Part shown: in pieces, positions 11,881-23,869 of the stretch
How positions within the stretch are numbered: position 1 is the stretch's first letter
Layout: each line of letters begins with the position of its first letter
Origin: Bradysia coprophila
Lineage: Eukaryota > Arthropoda > Insecta > Diptera > Sciaridae
Length of the DNA: 64,000 bases
NCBI RefSeq assembly: GCF_014529535.1
Contig: NC_050736.1
Location: 1,302,001-1,366,000 of the forward strand
Direction: 5' to 3'
Made by a program: the position numbers and the translations under genes
The notes under the pieces: generated by a model
The model's database searches: none
Told to the model about the DNA's origin: nothing
The model's input: the letters and a program-made list of their open reading frames with translations, nothing else

Positions 11881-13022
11881 ACATCATTATTTCAATACAA
11901 CTTTTCAGAATTAAATGTTTCTTTTTACTAAAAATATTACAGTATTGACAAACATCGACTTAATTTATTTCTTCCAAACGTTTTATCTGTGAAAGCGCGG
12001 ACTTTATTATAGCTCAATATTTATTCAATGAACAACGCAACGTTGAATCCTCAAATCAATCTTTCTCTTGCACAAATTCAAATTTAATTGGTTTCAACAA
12101 ATATTGCTGTGAGGTATAATCTTTCTTTCTTTTTTTTTCAAATAACGAATTTAATATTTGGAAACAATTTTTGACGATTTTATTGATATAAATAAAATTG
12201 AAATTTTTTTTCTGTTGATTTTTACTGTCCAAACAGAAACATTTTCTAATGTATGCACTATACGATATTGTCAATATTTACAATTGGTGTTACATTAATA
12301 ATATTAAATTATCAACTACTGCTCAATATTAGATTAGTGAGCAATAATAGAATAGTCAAGAAAAAAAAACCCGAGTTCAGCTTCAACATTCTGTCATTTT
12401 ATTTTGATTGATAAACACCATACACCAAAACTGTTTCCCTTATCAACAATAATTCATTCAATGGTGACTTTTACCTTAACTCTCTATGCGCTTGATACGA
12501 ATTTTTGGTTCGTTTGATTTGCTTCTGCCCAAAAAATTATAACAACGACATTTATGTTATCACATTTCCCCAGGTCTTGATTGTAATCTGCTATTTAGTT
12601 TTTTTTTTCGTATCACACAACTACAACACGACAGAAGCAATGTTTAAAGATAAACATCATCACCAACAAATTAAAATTGGTTTCTTGTAACACAGAGTTT
12701 CCTTAACTTTACAACGAGGTCTTTTAAATTCGATTCCGCACATGTTTCGATGTGTCGATATTTGTAGTAGTCCACAGTCGGTAGTAATTTCATTAGATGC
12801 CTTTACTTAATTGTAACGACCTTAAAGCAAGGAAATGCAAATTGCACATCCTCTGGAGAGTGATACGGCGAGGATTACGGTATCATTTCACTTTCATCAA
12901 TTCTATCTCAATTCTATCTCAATTCTACCTGATAGAGTACGGTTAGTCATTTTTCAAAAGGTATCAACAGAAAAATGATTAATATTTTACTCTACGGATT
13001 TTAGTCACATTATATTTCATCG
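11881..13022. other. AT-rich intergenic, nothing identifiable
   Basis: Only short AT-biased ORFs are seen. A 12-bp phrase (CAATTCTATCT) is repeated in tandem near 12898-12925. Confidence 0.4.
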
Positions 13023-13204
13023 TATAGCATACATGACCTCAGGACTCTGGTACAGTAATTAGTTGCGGCCCTATATAGGCTTGGCGATAAGATTCTTAAA
13101 ATACGATAAGATGAAACGTTCTTTCAAACTCTTATATCCAAGAAAATGTAGGACTGATTGAAAACCTGATTACTGTTCCAGTATCCTGAGGTCATGTGCC
13201 TATA
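13023..13204. repeat. MITE with 30-bp terminal inverted repeats
   Basis: The left end (TATAGCATACATGACCTCAG) and right end (reverse complement TATAGGCACATGACCTCAG) pair over about 30 bp around about 120 bp of non-coding DNA. Confidence 0.7.
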
Positions 13205-14822
13205 ATCCGTCGAATAAAAAAATAATTATTTTCCTGTTATCTTTGGTTTTTGTTGCCGCGACATCTTTCAGTGAAATAGGGATTCATACTCTATCGGTAG
13301 ATTTGACATAGAATTGAGGAAAGAGAATTGATGCCGTAATCAATCCCACTCCTGATTGTAAAACAAGCAAATTTACGAATCTGATGAAAATATTTTGTTT
13401 CAACGAAGTAACAGATTCTCAAATAATACAGCAGTTTAGGTCCTCTCTTCTCTCTTGCCATAAGTAAGTATCTACTCATCGACACCCCAAAAAGAACGAA
13501 TTCATTTTTAGGTAGAAAGTTTTCCTTAATCAACTTTAATTTAACTGGTGCATATGTTAAAAATACAGTAAAGCTGCCATTAAATATATGTCATAATTTT
13601 CATCATTTTGAAACCACCCCACAGTTATAATAGTATACTTTATGTGCGAGTGTGATACACTTTGGAGTATAATTGAACGAAAATTATTGTATAAATAGAA
13701 TATACGTATATACCATCCACTCCACATAATATTATTGCGTCTCAGTCATTTTGATTCAGTTTACAACGTTTAAATAATATTGTGGACGTTATATACTCGT
13801 AAATGGGAAAATTTAATTTAAAATTTGCTGTGCTATCTCTCCAGTTATAAAATGACTAATTTGTCACTTTTGAAACTTTCCCAGTATACACCTAATATAA
13901 TTATTTTTAAACATACCCATGAGAACTTATGAATTGCATGTTATAAAAGTGAAAATGTTTAATTAAAATTTAATTTGAAATATGAATGAAATTAATGGTA
14001 TGACGGTTTATGCGCCATTGCAAAATCAGAATAATCTCGTAAATTGTGTCGACAATAGTCCATATTCCCATGTACAATTAATCTTTTATCAACGACAATT
14101 GTAGATAGTGAAATCTGTTATTAAATTAAACAAGAAAAATCGATTTTTCTGTTACTTTTAATGTTTAAAGTATCACTTGGAGATTGATACAAAATCTATT
14201 ACTTCATTTGTTTTATCACATTTAATGTATAAAATAGACCATCGTCGCTGTAGTTGTTATCAGATGACTTGCAATTACTAGCAATACAATTGTATTTGCT
14301 AATGGATAATATTTGTTGCTTGTTATTGTTGCACAATGGTATATCTCGCTCCGGTACCGTTACCTGATTGGGGAACCGAAAAAATGGTGAAAAAAGATTA
14401 TGCCCTTCACTTTTCGTTTGAAATTTCTTATTTGGTGCCTTTTTCGATGAAATCTTTCCTATGTCCGAAATATTTCACGAACAGCCCTTATGCCTACGAT
14501 TGAGTTGTGAATTGAGTAATACCTTTAAGATGTGAGGAACGTACAATATCAGATGTAAATAACACAGCCAGCCGAATAGTAGTGTCCAACATCATTAAAT
14601 ACGTTAGATATAAACGATGGAATTTAGAAAAGAATTGAGTGGTAAGTCTAGGGTCGCGTCGACGGCAATGAAGATTTTTTTTTCTGCAGTTCAGACCTTC
14701 TAATAAGACAGATCAATTTTGTAGCAGCGATTGCCCGTCTCTTAGCTGGAAATGGAACAGCAAATTTGAAATCTTCTTACGAAATACCGGAACATAATTA
14801 TGGAACACGCCTGTGCAAATAG
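13205..14822. other. Intergenic, mostly unidentifiable
   Basis: About 14190-14275 resembles a decayed M180 element (TCTATTACTTCATTTG, then TGTATAAAATAGACC and TTATCAGATGAC). Nothing else is recognised. Confidence 0.4.
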
Positions 14823-15196
14823 CCATTTCTCAAAGGAGTTGACTATTTGCAAGACTAGTAATAATTTCGGTTCCTAGATTTTCGGTTTCAACTTTCATCA
14901 GGTTTTTCGATGGATTTGGGTCAATTTCGACATGAACGAGGAGCACCACTGTTGGTTCCTAGATGTTGACTTTCAGATTGATTTCTCTAAAACTTTTCAA
15001 CTTCCTTCAGGGTTTTTGATCGGTATGTGTCAATTTCAATATGAGCGAGGAGCACTAATGTTCTTAGATTTTGGGGTGTGGGCAGATTTCTCTGGAACGT
15101 TTCAACTTCCGTCGTTGTTCATAGATTTTAGGATTCGAGCTAATTTCTTAGATTTTGCAAGTGCTTGCAAATAGTCACTTCGCTTTGAGAAATGGG
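14823..15196. repeat. Inverted-repeat element enclosing tandem repeats
   Basis: Arms of about 32 bp (CCATTTCTCAAAGGAGTTGA inward; right arm ending GCTTTGAGAAATGG) enclose about 2.5 imperfect units of roughly 108 bp. The unit landmark GAGGAGCAC occurs at about 14938 and 15046, and the phrase GGTTCCTAGAT also recurs. No coding role is seen. Confidence 0.6.
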
Positions 15197-15347
15197 ATAT
15201 TTTTCGAAATTTTGAAATTCACCAAAAATCATGAAAAAAATAAAAAAAACAATTTATGAATAAGTTATTAGGAAACGTACTGAATTGTGATACTAATGCA
15301 ATACGACAATTAGTATGGGGAACGTATCTTTATTTTCGTTTAACACT

Positions 15348-16749
15348 TTAAGATGTTTTGTTGGTGCAAAAAAGTTTTGCACAATTCGCCTTTGCAAAGT
15401 AATCGAGTTTCTTCAGAAAAACCGAAAGTTTACAGATTCCTTCTGCGTTGCACCCTGGGAATTTCAGTGGCAATTCATTTAGTTCAAGTAAGACTTCATC
15501 CTCGTCGCCAGCAGGACATCTAAAAGAAATCAGGGTTTCGAATAACAGGCCGAAATTTAAACAAGACTTACCTGTATCGTACAATAACCAAAGTGGCAGC
15601 CATAGGTGTGTTAAGACTTGGTCTCCATTTTCTGAAAGACTGTTGAGCAAAATTATTTGCAGTCATTGGGTAATCATCCTTAAATACTCCCAATGCCACG
15701 AATAGAAATTGCATGGTGGTATCATGTCCGAAGAATAGCCTTTCATTTTCAGTAGCAGTTCCGGTCAAGAAGTCTAACATATTTTTTACCAATTCGCAAT
15801 TCATATTTCTGTATAGGTTTTTGTATAGTGGAAACCCGTAACCACTCAAATAAAACTGCAGCAGATCTAGATAGTACTCGGTGATCTGCATGTCAGAGGG
15901 AGAAAACGCAGCGCAGAATGGCGAGTTTTGTGTCCGATTCAAAATTTGTTCATACATACAATGCAGCACTAGCGCTAGAATATCCAGCCGATTGAGTCGT
16001 TTCAATCCGGTGGTAAAACCTAGTTTTTTGTTAACATGTTCCTCTAAATTTACAAATTCCTGTCCAATGGTGAAATTATCCGCATCCATAATCGCAAGAG
16101 GTTGCAATGTGTATTTCCATGTTGCACAGTTTTCAAATGATTGTAGAAGCATATCTGGTTCCGAACCACTATTTGTAAAGGTAACTTCAGCATAACTTCC
16201 GTATAACCCTTCAGCGAAAGCTTTAGCACTTTGTCGAGTTCTTTCGGATGGTGAATGTCTGAACAAAGTTGAATTGCTATTCAAGAAAAGTGTTCGAAAC
16301 GTATTTTTAAGACGCTGGGCTATATTTTTCATTTCTTCTATTCCATATAAAGAAAGACCACCGCTGGGATATAACAGGTTCGAATCGAATTGCCACTCTT
16401 TCAAAGTATTCGCATCATCTTCACACAACATTGTTGTACCTAAGTTGATGTTGTCTATAATTTCGCCCGGAATTAGGCTATAATTCTTCAACATGAAATT
16501 GATTTCGGTACTCGTTGGACGTCTCGTACCATGCCTGACCAAAGCCAAAAGTTTAATTGGTTCACAAGAAGAAGGATTTAATGCTGAGCCTCCTTTTACT
16601 GCATCATACTGTGTTATTGTTGAGAATTTCGCTAAAAAATTCTGGGGATCACCCGATGAATAGCAATAGTTGGGATCGTGAGGCAAAAGGGTTCCATTTA
16701 CTACACAGATGACAAATGCAATGGTAAGGAATGTTAAGTTCACGTTCAT
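15348..16749 (-). CDS. MINPP1-like secreted histidine acid phosphatase
   Basis: This enzyme is of the histidine acid phosphatase superfamily, nearest to multiple inositol polyphosphate phosphatase (Mipp), which removes phosphates from inositol polyphosphates in the secretory pathway or outside the cell. Exons 16749-15572 and 15519-15348 join in phase 2 across a 52-bp intron, giving 449 residues. A signal peptide starts at MNVNLTFLTIAFVICVV. An upstream in-frame ATG at 16776 lies too close to the transcription start to be preferred. The catalytic RHGTRRP motif lies at about residue 70. FRHSPSERTRQSAKAF follows at about residue 165, and the proton-donor region FFGHDTTMQFLF near residue 340. Mipp enzymes usually have HAE at that point; here HD is seen, as in other acid phosphatases. 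Several N-x-S/T sites suggest glycosylation. The C terminus (KLFCTNKTS) has no KDEL-like retention signal. Confidence 0.88.
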
Positions 16750-16785
16750 TTTTAAACGGAGCAAAATGTATAACACTAAGAAGAC

Positions 16786-16827
16786 TGACTGATGAATTTA
16801 AAAAAAACAGTAAAATCAAGCTTTTAT
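16786..16827 (-). promoter_or_regulatory. Core promoter of the phosphatase gene
   Basis: On the minus strand a TATAAAA box (16827-16821) is followed by two overlapping TCAGT initiators (A residues at 16790 and 16786). That is 37-41 nt from the box, a little longer than the canonical 30. The start codon at 16749 then has a leader of only about 40 nt. Confidence 0.5.
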
Positions 16828-18084
16828 ATCCATTTGATTGCACACGGTATAAGTAAAAGATTATCATTAAACAATCACAAAAGTCCGTCTACCCCATCAA
16901 TTTTTTTTTTTGCACTTTTAATCAGACACATTATTGTGCACCAGGTATTGTTTTGCAATTTAGAAAGACGAATGACCGATTGGATGCAACGACCTTTTTT
17001 TTGACGAAATTTTCGGCAAAATTTTTACTTCTACTAATATACATGAATTTGTGTCACACAATTTTTTTTTGTGTCGCGTGTGTTAGTAATATATGGAACT
17101 GGGAAAATTACAAAAATTATTTATGTCAAGAATTTGTAAACTTTTTGTGTGGGAAATATTTGTGTACATTTCCGGCAGGCTGGAATGCCATTCGAACTGG
17201 CAAATAAGATAGAATTGCTGTTACTACTAAAAATCTTGGAATTTTGAAATTTACTAGGTCCAATTGGCTAATTGATCAAAATATCTAAGAAATGAATTTC
17301 AAAAAACATCAAATTAAATTTTATTATCCTTGTAGCGGTTAAATACGAAATTGATTATTTCAAAATCTTATTGATCGATGAGAATATACCCACCACTAAT
17401 ACATCAATTTTGTGACGCAACAAACGAAAATCATTTGAATTGCGGTGCCTTTGAAAATATAATTTATTTCGTAATGATCGATCTGTAATTAATTGTGTTT
17501 ACCGAGGTAAAGACAGTAAGTAGGATTTGATGTAATGTAATTAACGATTTTATTGATATTTTTTTAATAAACCCGAATTTTAATATAATTTTCAAAATTG
17601 ACGTTATATACCTGAAATACTTTCAATTCTCAAAGACAAACAAATGGCTAATTTGGTAAACAGAATTTAATTGGCGAAACATTGTTGACTTATTAGATTT
17701 TATTGTCAATTGATTTTCTTATAAATCGAAATTAAAATGACATCCGACAATTCACTGTTGTTAATATATATTTTGCGGAATAAACTTCTCCGTTTTACGA
17801 CTTAGGGACTTCTATTGCCTGAAGAACTGCGATAAACAATCAATTAGAAAAGCTAACGGACTGTCCTGTACTGAATTTAGAGGACTTGTTATATAACACC
17901 ACAAGCCTGATTTGAATTTTTCCGTGGAGCCTTTAACTTCATTCCTTAATATTTACGAAGTCTTTAGAGTTTATAGAGAAAATGTACCTTTCCAGAAAAG
18001 GTTAATCATCTGTAAACGACACACAAGACATAAATTGATGTGTATTGATCAACTTGCGCATGGGGCAAGCAACAAATAAGATAT
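16828..18084. other. Intergenic, no gene seen
   Basis: AT-rich sequence with short ORFs only. It separates the phosphatase promoter from the hAT-type element. Confidence 0.4.
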
Positions 18085-18092
18085 GCTGAGCA

Positions 18093-19256
18093 CAGGGGCG
18101 CCGACTTGTGTTTTGGTTGTTGGGTGCGAGATCTCTGTACAGTGATTTTCACGATAGCGAATCTAGCAACTTAATTTAATATCAAGATTGCAATCAAGAT
18201 TGAGTCAATAATGTCTAAGTCGTACTTGTAGAACATACTTCTTCATGAAAATATTACGGAATAACTACATTCACTTACTTTTGTTCAAGCCTTCTTTTGA
18301 CAATCTAGCTTCATTTTATATATTATTTTGGTGGAAAATTTGAGTTGAAATTTCCGGTTTTTCGTATAGCCATCTCTATTCTGGACATGTATATCGACAT
18401 TAGAGAAAAATTGCTCGTATGCATGTTTTCCAATTTTTATGCAACTGTCGTCTAATTGTCGGAGTGGTTCAGGTAAAGTAAAACTTGAATCGGAATCTCA
18501 TTTACCTGATCTTAACAGGGTGGCTTCCGGTTAAAGAAAATGAAACTGACCTGAAAAAATCAGGTTGGCTCGAAAGTAGTTTCAGGTTGACTTCCATTTT
18601 GACAACAAGTCAAAAAGTTAACATTTCAGGTTTCAGCTTATACTTACAAGTCGTACTCGTACCCAATCCAGGTCGCCCTCGCCCTGACCAAAAGTCCTGA
18701 CATACTATTTCTTTTTCATGCTTGCTATGGGAACCGAAAGTAAATATGTCAATTTTGAGGGGCGAAAGTAAACATTTTTCTACTTTCGGGTCCTATACCA
18801 AGCATGAAAAACTCAATACGTCACATGGAAAAGTACTATCGGACCTTTGTCCTTGTGACGTAAATGACTATTTCTACAAAAGTATTCTTCATAGCCTTTA
18901 TCATATTCCTCGTATGATTTTATTTTTAAACATATCGTCTGTAATATAGATGACTATTTCTGCACGTTTCTTCTCGGTTCTACATTAGGAAAGTGCTGAA
19001 GTGGAACACCAAGCTAAGACAAAACTAATAGAAAAACTACAATTCCAGACAACTCACACAGAAACGTTATTATTATTGCTTGTGAAGGTCCGAAAAATGT
19101 CTGAAGGCTTTTTTTGTTTCAATTCAGAAACAGTGGCAATAATGTTAGTTTATTTAATTAAGAAAAATATCAAATATCTGTTGGGTGCTACGCACCCAAC
19201 GAATCTTGGTGTCGGGTGCTTGAGCACCCAACGCCACCTAGAAGTCGGCGCCCCTG
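18093..19256. mobile_element. Non-autonomous hAT-type transposon, 1164 bp
   Basis: The ends are perfect 15-bp terminal inverted repeats (CAGGGGCGCCGACTT), and the element is flanked by an exact 8-bp target duplication, GCTGAGCA (18085-18092 and 19257-19264). CAGGGG-type ends with 8-bp duplications are diagnostic of the hAT superfamily. Subterminal copies of GTTGGGTGC occur near both ends, as expected of transposase-binding repeats. No ORF resembling a hAT transposase is present, so it depends on a helper. The perfect duplication suggests a fairly recent insertion. Confidence 0.88.
18712..18813. repeat. Internal 100-bp hairpin within the hAT-type element
   Basis: The arms TTTTTCATGCTTGCTATGGG and its partner ending CCAAGCATGAAAAA, with ACTTTCGG-type cores, fold back on one another around 18762. 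It may be a small element nested in the larger one. Confidence 0.6.
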
Positions 19257-19264
19257 GCTGAGCA

Positions 19265-20141
19265 TGAGATCGTATATACAGAAATGTTCAATCGAACAAC
19301 TGGAGCAAAATACTTTTATGCAACTCAGCACAGTACAGGGCGGCATGTGACTTACTTTTCTCACTAATTCTGACTGTTTTCAAAAGAAGCGATAGTGACT
19401 TACTTTTTCTTGATCTTTTTACTTTTCTCACTATTTCCAACTATTCCGAAAAAAACATATTGAGAATCGGAACCATTTCTTACTCTAACTTAATATTTAT
19501 TACAAAAAGACGTCAAAAAATTTACGGTGTACGTAGTATTGGGGTACCTCGGTTTTTAACGTTTTTTTTTCGTACATGACATAAAACCACGAGAACAGTG
19601 GAATACAAAATGCATGGACCGCTGTAATGGGTTATTTGGGTGTGCTGTCACCGACAAGGATTAAAAAGACGAGCAAGAAATTACTGAAAATGGCCTATGC
19701 TGACCGGTAATCGTAATTTAAAAAGTGTGTTGAATCGTGCCTGTGGATAAATGGAATTAGATATAGGAATTGTGAATTTCATTAAAGAGTGAAGGATGCA
19801 CTACGCATCAAGTATTATTGCTGTTGTTGTTGTAAGCAGTTGAACAATTTTTTCAAAGCCAATCCTAATGAACAACACTATCTCTTATAGACTTTAGACT
19901 TTTATTTATGACCAATTTCCCGTTCGAATTCTTTCATTCGCCTAAAAATGTTAAACCTCAACGTCTTTCGAATTCCTCGAAATCATTTCCAGGCGATGAT
20001 AATCCAATAAAACTGTCATTGTTTGTCGTTAAATGCGAAAGCATTAAGATAAAATGTCAATCGTTCCAAGAACGATTTTATGCATTTCCATAATCTAAGT
20101 CACGAGAACCATCATTTACGACTAACGTAGTAATAGTAGAT
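19265..20141. other. Intergenic, no gene seen
   Basis: No recognisable motif, repeat family or credible ORF. A short imperfect TTG/TGT run lies near 19820. Confidence 0.4.
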
Positions 20142-20255
20142 TACATACTTGTGCGGAAAATCGTTGTTTTGAAGAGTGTGTAGTTTGTAAGCTGAGCTGA
20201 AGGCGAAGTATGCAATCACACGTGTCAAAACAACGATTTTCCGGACAAGTATGTA
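20142..20255. repeat. 114-bp palindromic MITE
   Basis: Arms of about 38 bp (TACATACTTGTGCGGAAAAT inward, then CGTTGTTTTGA) pair closely with the right side. The loop between them is GC-richer and includes GAAGGCGAAG. Confidence 0.75.
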
Positions 20256-20519
20256 GTTTATTATACCTCTTAAGTGCGGCGAAATTGAATTTTATTTTTG
20301 CGGGCCCCCTGCGAAAAATGAATTTTTGCTGCACACAGGAGGTAAAAGAAGATTTCATTTATAATCGAAAAAATGTTAAGTGAAGTGGCACTTATCAATT
20401 CCGTTAAGATTAGAGGATATACTAATAAATAATTGATGATAAGTACTGAGTATTTAAATCGTTGAAATAAAAAGGGTAAAAACAGTCAGGATCATAAACT
20501 ATTGCGAAATTAATACAAA

Positions 20520-21433
20520 ATGTGGTAAGGAAAGAGTTACGCTAAGAAACACTTTGAATTTCAAGTAAAATATTTGTCAGGAAACTCGGAGTCTTCTTCA
20601 TCATTGTAGCGCTGGGATCTACCTCTGGACAAAATATTATTTTAAACTGCCTGTTCGACGACTATGGAACAGGGGATGTCTACATGTGTAGTCTAGGACA
20701 CATCACGGTTTTAGATCCCTCAATGAATGTGACATTTAATGGAACACATACCGGCAATAGAACTGATGCCGATGTTGATCTTGTGGAAATTTGGAGTTCA
20801 AATACGCCGTTCATAATCAACCAATTATTTATCACTTTTCCTAACTTGCAATATCTTAATATTTATGATAGCAACTTAGCAACTGTTGTCATCCCGCCAG
20901 TGGCTCAACTAGTGCAACTAGTTATTCAGGGCAACAACGTTTCGAAAATTGAAAGTAATTCGTTCCCCAACCAAACACAGCTTCGTTACTTCTATATTAC
21001 CAATAGTGGAGTTACAGATATCGATCAAGATGCCTTCGTGGGCTTGCATGGAGTTGAGGATTTTGCGTTTTGGAACAATAACATTCAGAAATTAGCTCCA
21101 CGAACACTGGCTCCATTGACAAATGCTAAGCGGATGACTTTTCGAATGAACAGGATTTCAATAATCGACGAAGATACTTTCTTACACAACAAGAACCTGG
21201 AATTACTTGAATTGACAGACAATCAAATCCACCAAATTCATCCACGCGCGTTTGCCAGTTTAAGAAATAGCTTGTCTTCCCTTTATTTGAATGGGAATCA
21301 GTGTGTCAGCCAAATTTTTAGGCTTGAAAACGATCAAGATTGGTCTGCAATGAATATTGCGCTTGCACGATGCTTCGGATCCCGTACCCGTACTAAGGAA
21401 ATAAACAATGGACCCATGACAATCTACAATTAG
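20520..21433 (+). CDS. Secreted leucine-rich-repeat protein
   Basis: A small extracellular leucine-rich-repeat protein, probably a binding or adhesion factor; the ligand is unknown. Exon 1 is only ATG-TG (20520-20524), followed by a 56-bp intron (GTAAGG to TGTCAG) and exon 2 (20581-21433). The join restores MWKLG and a signal peptide (hydrophobic FFIIVALG, cut near TSGQ). The product has 285 residues. An N-terminal region with paired cysteines (ILNC, YMCSLG) resembles an LRR cap. At least six repeats follow: LQYLNIYDSNL, LVQLVIQGNNV, LRYFYITNSGV, VEDFAFWNNNI, AKRMTFRMNRI, LELLELTDNQI, then LSSLYLNGNQC. Several N-x-T/S sites fit a secreted glycoprotein. No membrane segment or GPI signal is seen. 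An AATAAA follows at about 21498. The second ATG (20684) would lose the signal peptide, so the spliced start is preferred. Confidence 0.85.
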
Positions 21434-21835
21434 TATGGAAACATAATTGCCAAATTTTAAGAACTAATGATGAAGAAGAAGGAATTTTATTAACAGAAAA
21501 TAAAGAGTTCTGTCTGAGCATAATTTAGACAATTTTCGTATTATAGGCACAACTAACAATTCATTTATGCATTGCATTAGTTTTCTATCTTTTTGGTCAT
21601 TTTTTTTGCAATTGCCTAACTTATTCGATGTGGCACAGTCATCGGTCTCTCGGTCACAAAAACTATCGCATTATTAGATTTGCTATTCCGTATGTATTCG
21701 GTATCAGGTAAGCAAACTATTAACTGCTCTGCAGACACATGCAATTGTTTAGTTAAAAAGATAAAGTCTTAAACATATCTTGAGGAGTTCTTTTGATAAC
21801 TCATCGTAGATATATTTGCTCTAAAAATAGTAATT

Positions 21836-22270
21836 TATGCAACAAGTTGCGAAAAGTGGTTGTTTTCGCAACGTGTTGCATACAAAATTTTCTGCAAAAT
21901 TTTCTGCGAAAAGTGAACTTTCGAAATGCAAATTTTATATAGAACTATTTTTCGCCACTAAAAGTAGTTGCGAAATAGTACAAGTATTGTAATGTTGATT
22001 GTTTCAGCACTAGACCCAAGTTTTCCTTTGGAAAATTGGGTCGTGTGCTGAAATAGTATGTTGTGTTACAAGTATTGTAATGTTGATTTTGTGTGTAAAG
22101 TACTTTGTGCCACCGAGAATTGAAATACGACTCTTTTCAGCACTCATTTTAGTGTTGTAAAGTTACTTATTTCAGAACCCGTTTGATGGGATATTTCAAC
22201 ACTCAAAGCAGTGTTGTTATGGAATTTGTATGAGTTATTACAACATTCGTTTTAGAAAATGCAAAGCAAT
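21836..22270. repeat. Cluster of small palindromes
   Basis: Several self-complementary pieces lie in a row. They are 21836-21885 (GCAACAAGTTGCGAAAA and its mirror), 21979-22090 (arms related to the 22363-22492 element), and a run of CAGCACT/AGTGTTG pairs at about 22135-22255. They look like partial or nested copies of one foldback family. Confidence 0.6.
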
Positions 22271-22362
22271 GTGATCGATCAAATTTGAAGAGTGATTGTT
22301 TACCATGAAAATTATGATTTTTTGGGCATTTGTCTATTTCAATTCTCGGTTGGCACAAAGCA

Positions 22363-22492
22363 TGATGTGTTACACGTATTGTAATGAGATTTTTTCAGCA
22401 CACGACCCAATTTTCCTTACTCGCTCCGCTCGTAAGGAAAACTTGGGTGTAGTGCTGAAAAAATCAACATTACAATACTTGTAACACAACAT
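22363..22492. repeat. 130-bp palindrome with GC-rich loop
   Basis: Two arms of about 55 bp (GTGTTACACGTATTGTAATG inward) meet at a GC-rich self-complementary loop, CTCGCTCCGCTCG, flanked by TTCCTTA and TAAGGAA. Related half-copies lie at 21979-22090. Confidence 0.8.
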
Positions 22493-22659
22493 ACTATTTC
22501 GCCACTGAAACTAGTCGCAAAAAGAAGTGAAAAAATACCCCCATTACGTTCATCAAAGTAGGCATTCTCCTTTTATTCTTACAACTCACTCGTATTTATA
22601 CCCCTATTCAAGGGTTACTAAATCTATTTTAATTCAAGTGCATCCTTTGATTTACTTAA

Positions 22660-23860
22660 GTTTTTAGAGTGAAAAACATTTGTCCGAGATTCAACACGTA
22701 TAGTCATTTCTCGAATCTCTGTTTCCTTGATGATGTTTTGCTGTCAAGAAGAGGATACCAACAGGGTGATCGGCAAAGTCAGCTTCGGTGCTAGACAGTG
22801 CGTTGGTCAGGTTAAGAGAGGTTGAATCGTTGAGGATAATGTGCGACCGTTTGAAATTAATGGATGTTCATCTGGCTTTGTGCATTTTTAGGAAGTTTTT
22901 AGGGAGCTGTAGGTTTAATTATTTGTTGCGTACTTGCAGGACTTTTTCGCTGCGCGATCGTTTGAAAAGTGTTGACGAGATTTTCCGTTCTACGCTTGAG
23001 ACGATTACGAACGTTAGGCTGTCGGATTTTGCTTGGGACCAAGCTTCTCTTCCTTTAGATTTTGGTGGGTTGGGGATTCGGAAGGTTGAAGACTTGGCAG
23101 TGCCTGCATATCTGTCATCTCAGTATTCATCAACTGAGTTGTCGAATGAAATTTTGAGTGGATTTAATTTACGGATGTTTGATGATGCCATTACAAGCAT
23201 AGTATTCCTAGCATTCCTAACGATTTTATTCCAGATAATGATTAAATGAGAAAGGTGCAACGAAACTGGGACCTACCGGTGATTAGGAGCAGTTTTAGCG
23301 AGATGTTAGATTCTAGTGAATCTGAACCTGTTACTCGTGCTGGACTACTTGCGTCATCTACCAAAGAATCTTCAAAGTGGCTGCAGGTTTTTGCAGGTTT
23401 TTCTAGAGACGACGGTAAAAGACCTGATGATATGACAATAGTTTTGTGGAGTCATGGAAAATCACTTTTATGGGATGTAACAATACGTGAAACTTTGGCT
23501 CCTTCATACATCGGTGAATCCTCTAAGAAAGCAAGGTCTATTGCAGATAAAGCGGAGAGATTTAAGCCTAATCATTATATGCGTCTTAAGGAAAACTATT
23601 TATTTACCTTTGAATCTTTTGGTTGCATGGGACCAGAAACAAAGAAATTTATTGACCAGTTGGGATCATTAATGAAGAGAGCATCAGGGGAGTCACGCTC
23701 CAAAGATTATCTGTTGAAGAAAATTTCTATACAAAGAGGCAATGTGGCATGCATTCTTGGAACTTTAGGAAGTAATAGAGCAGATGATTTTTATTTACTG
23801 ACTGCGCCGTATGCGAGCAGTCTTTTTTTCGCTTTGAATAAATATTGTCTTTTTTTTTAA
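22660..23860 (+). mobile_element. Internally deleted LINE (RT fragment plus C-terminus)
   Basis: The plus strand first shows a reverse-transcriptase fragment ending LLSRRGYQQGD at about 22750-22774, matching the S-x-x-GVQQGDPLGP box of non-LTR enzymes. The sequence then jumps to the post-RT region (22788-23245: ALCIFRKFLGSCRFNYLLRT, then LPLDFGGLGIRKVEDLAVPA), so the catalytic FADD part is deleted. A frame change near 23246 leads to the C-terminal domain [20 protein letters not shown], followed by [10 protein letters not shown] and [21 protein letters not shown] and a T-rich tail lie at about 23838-23860. It is clearly defective. The same C-terminal domain occurs at 11514-11880. Confidence 0.8.
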
Positions 23861-23869
23861 ATCTCCCTC

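Noticed and set aside
15881-16483. Plus-strand ORFs opposite the phosphatase gene
   Set aside because: They are antisense shadows of a well-supported coding exon.
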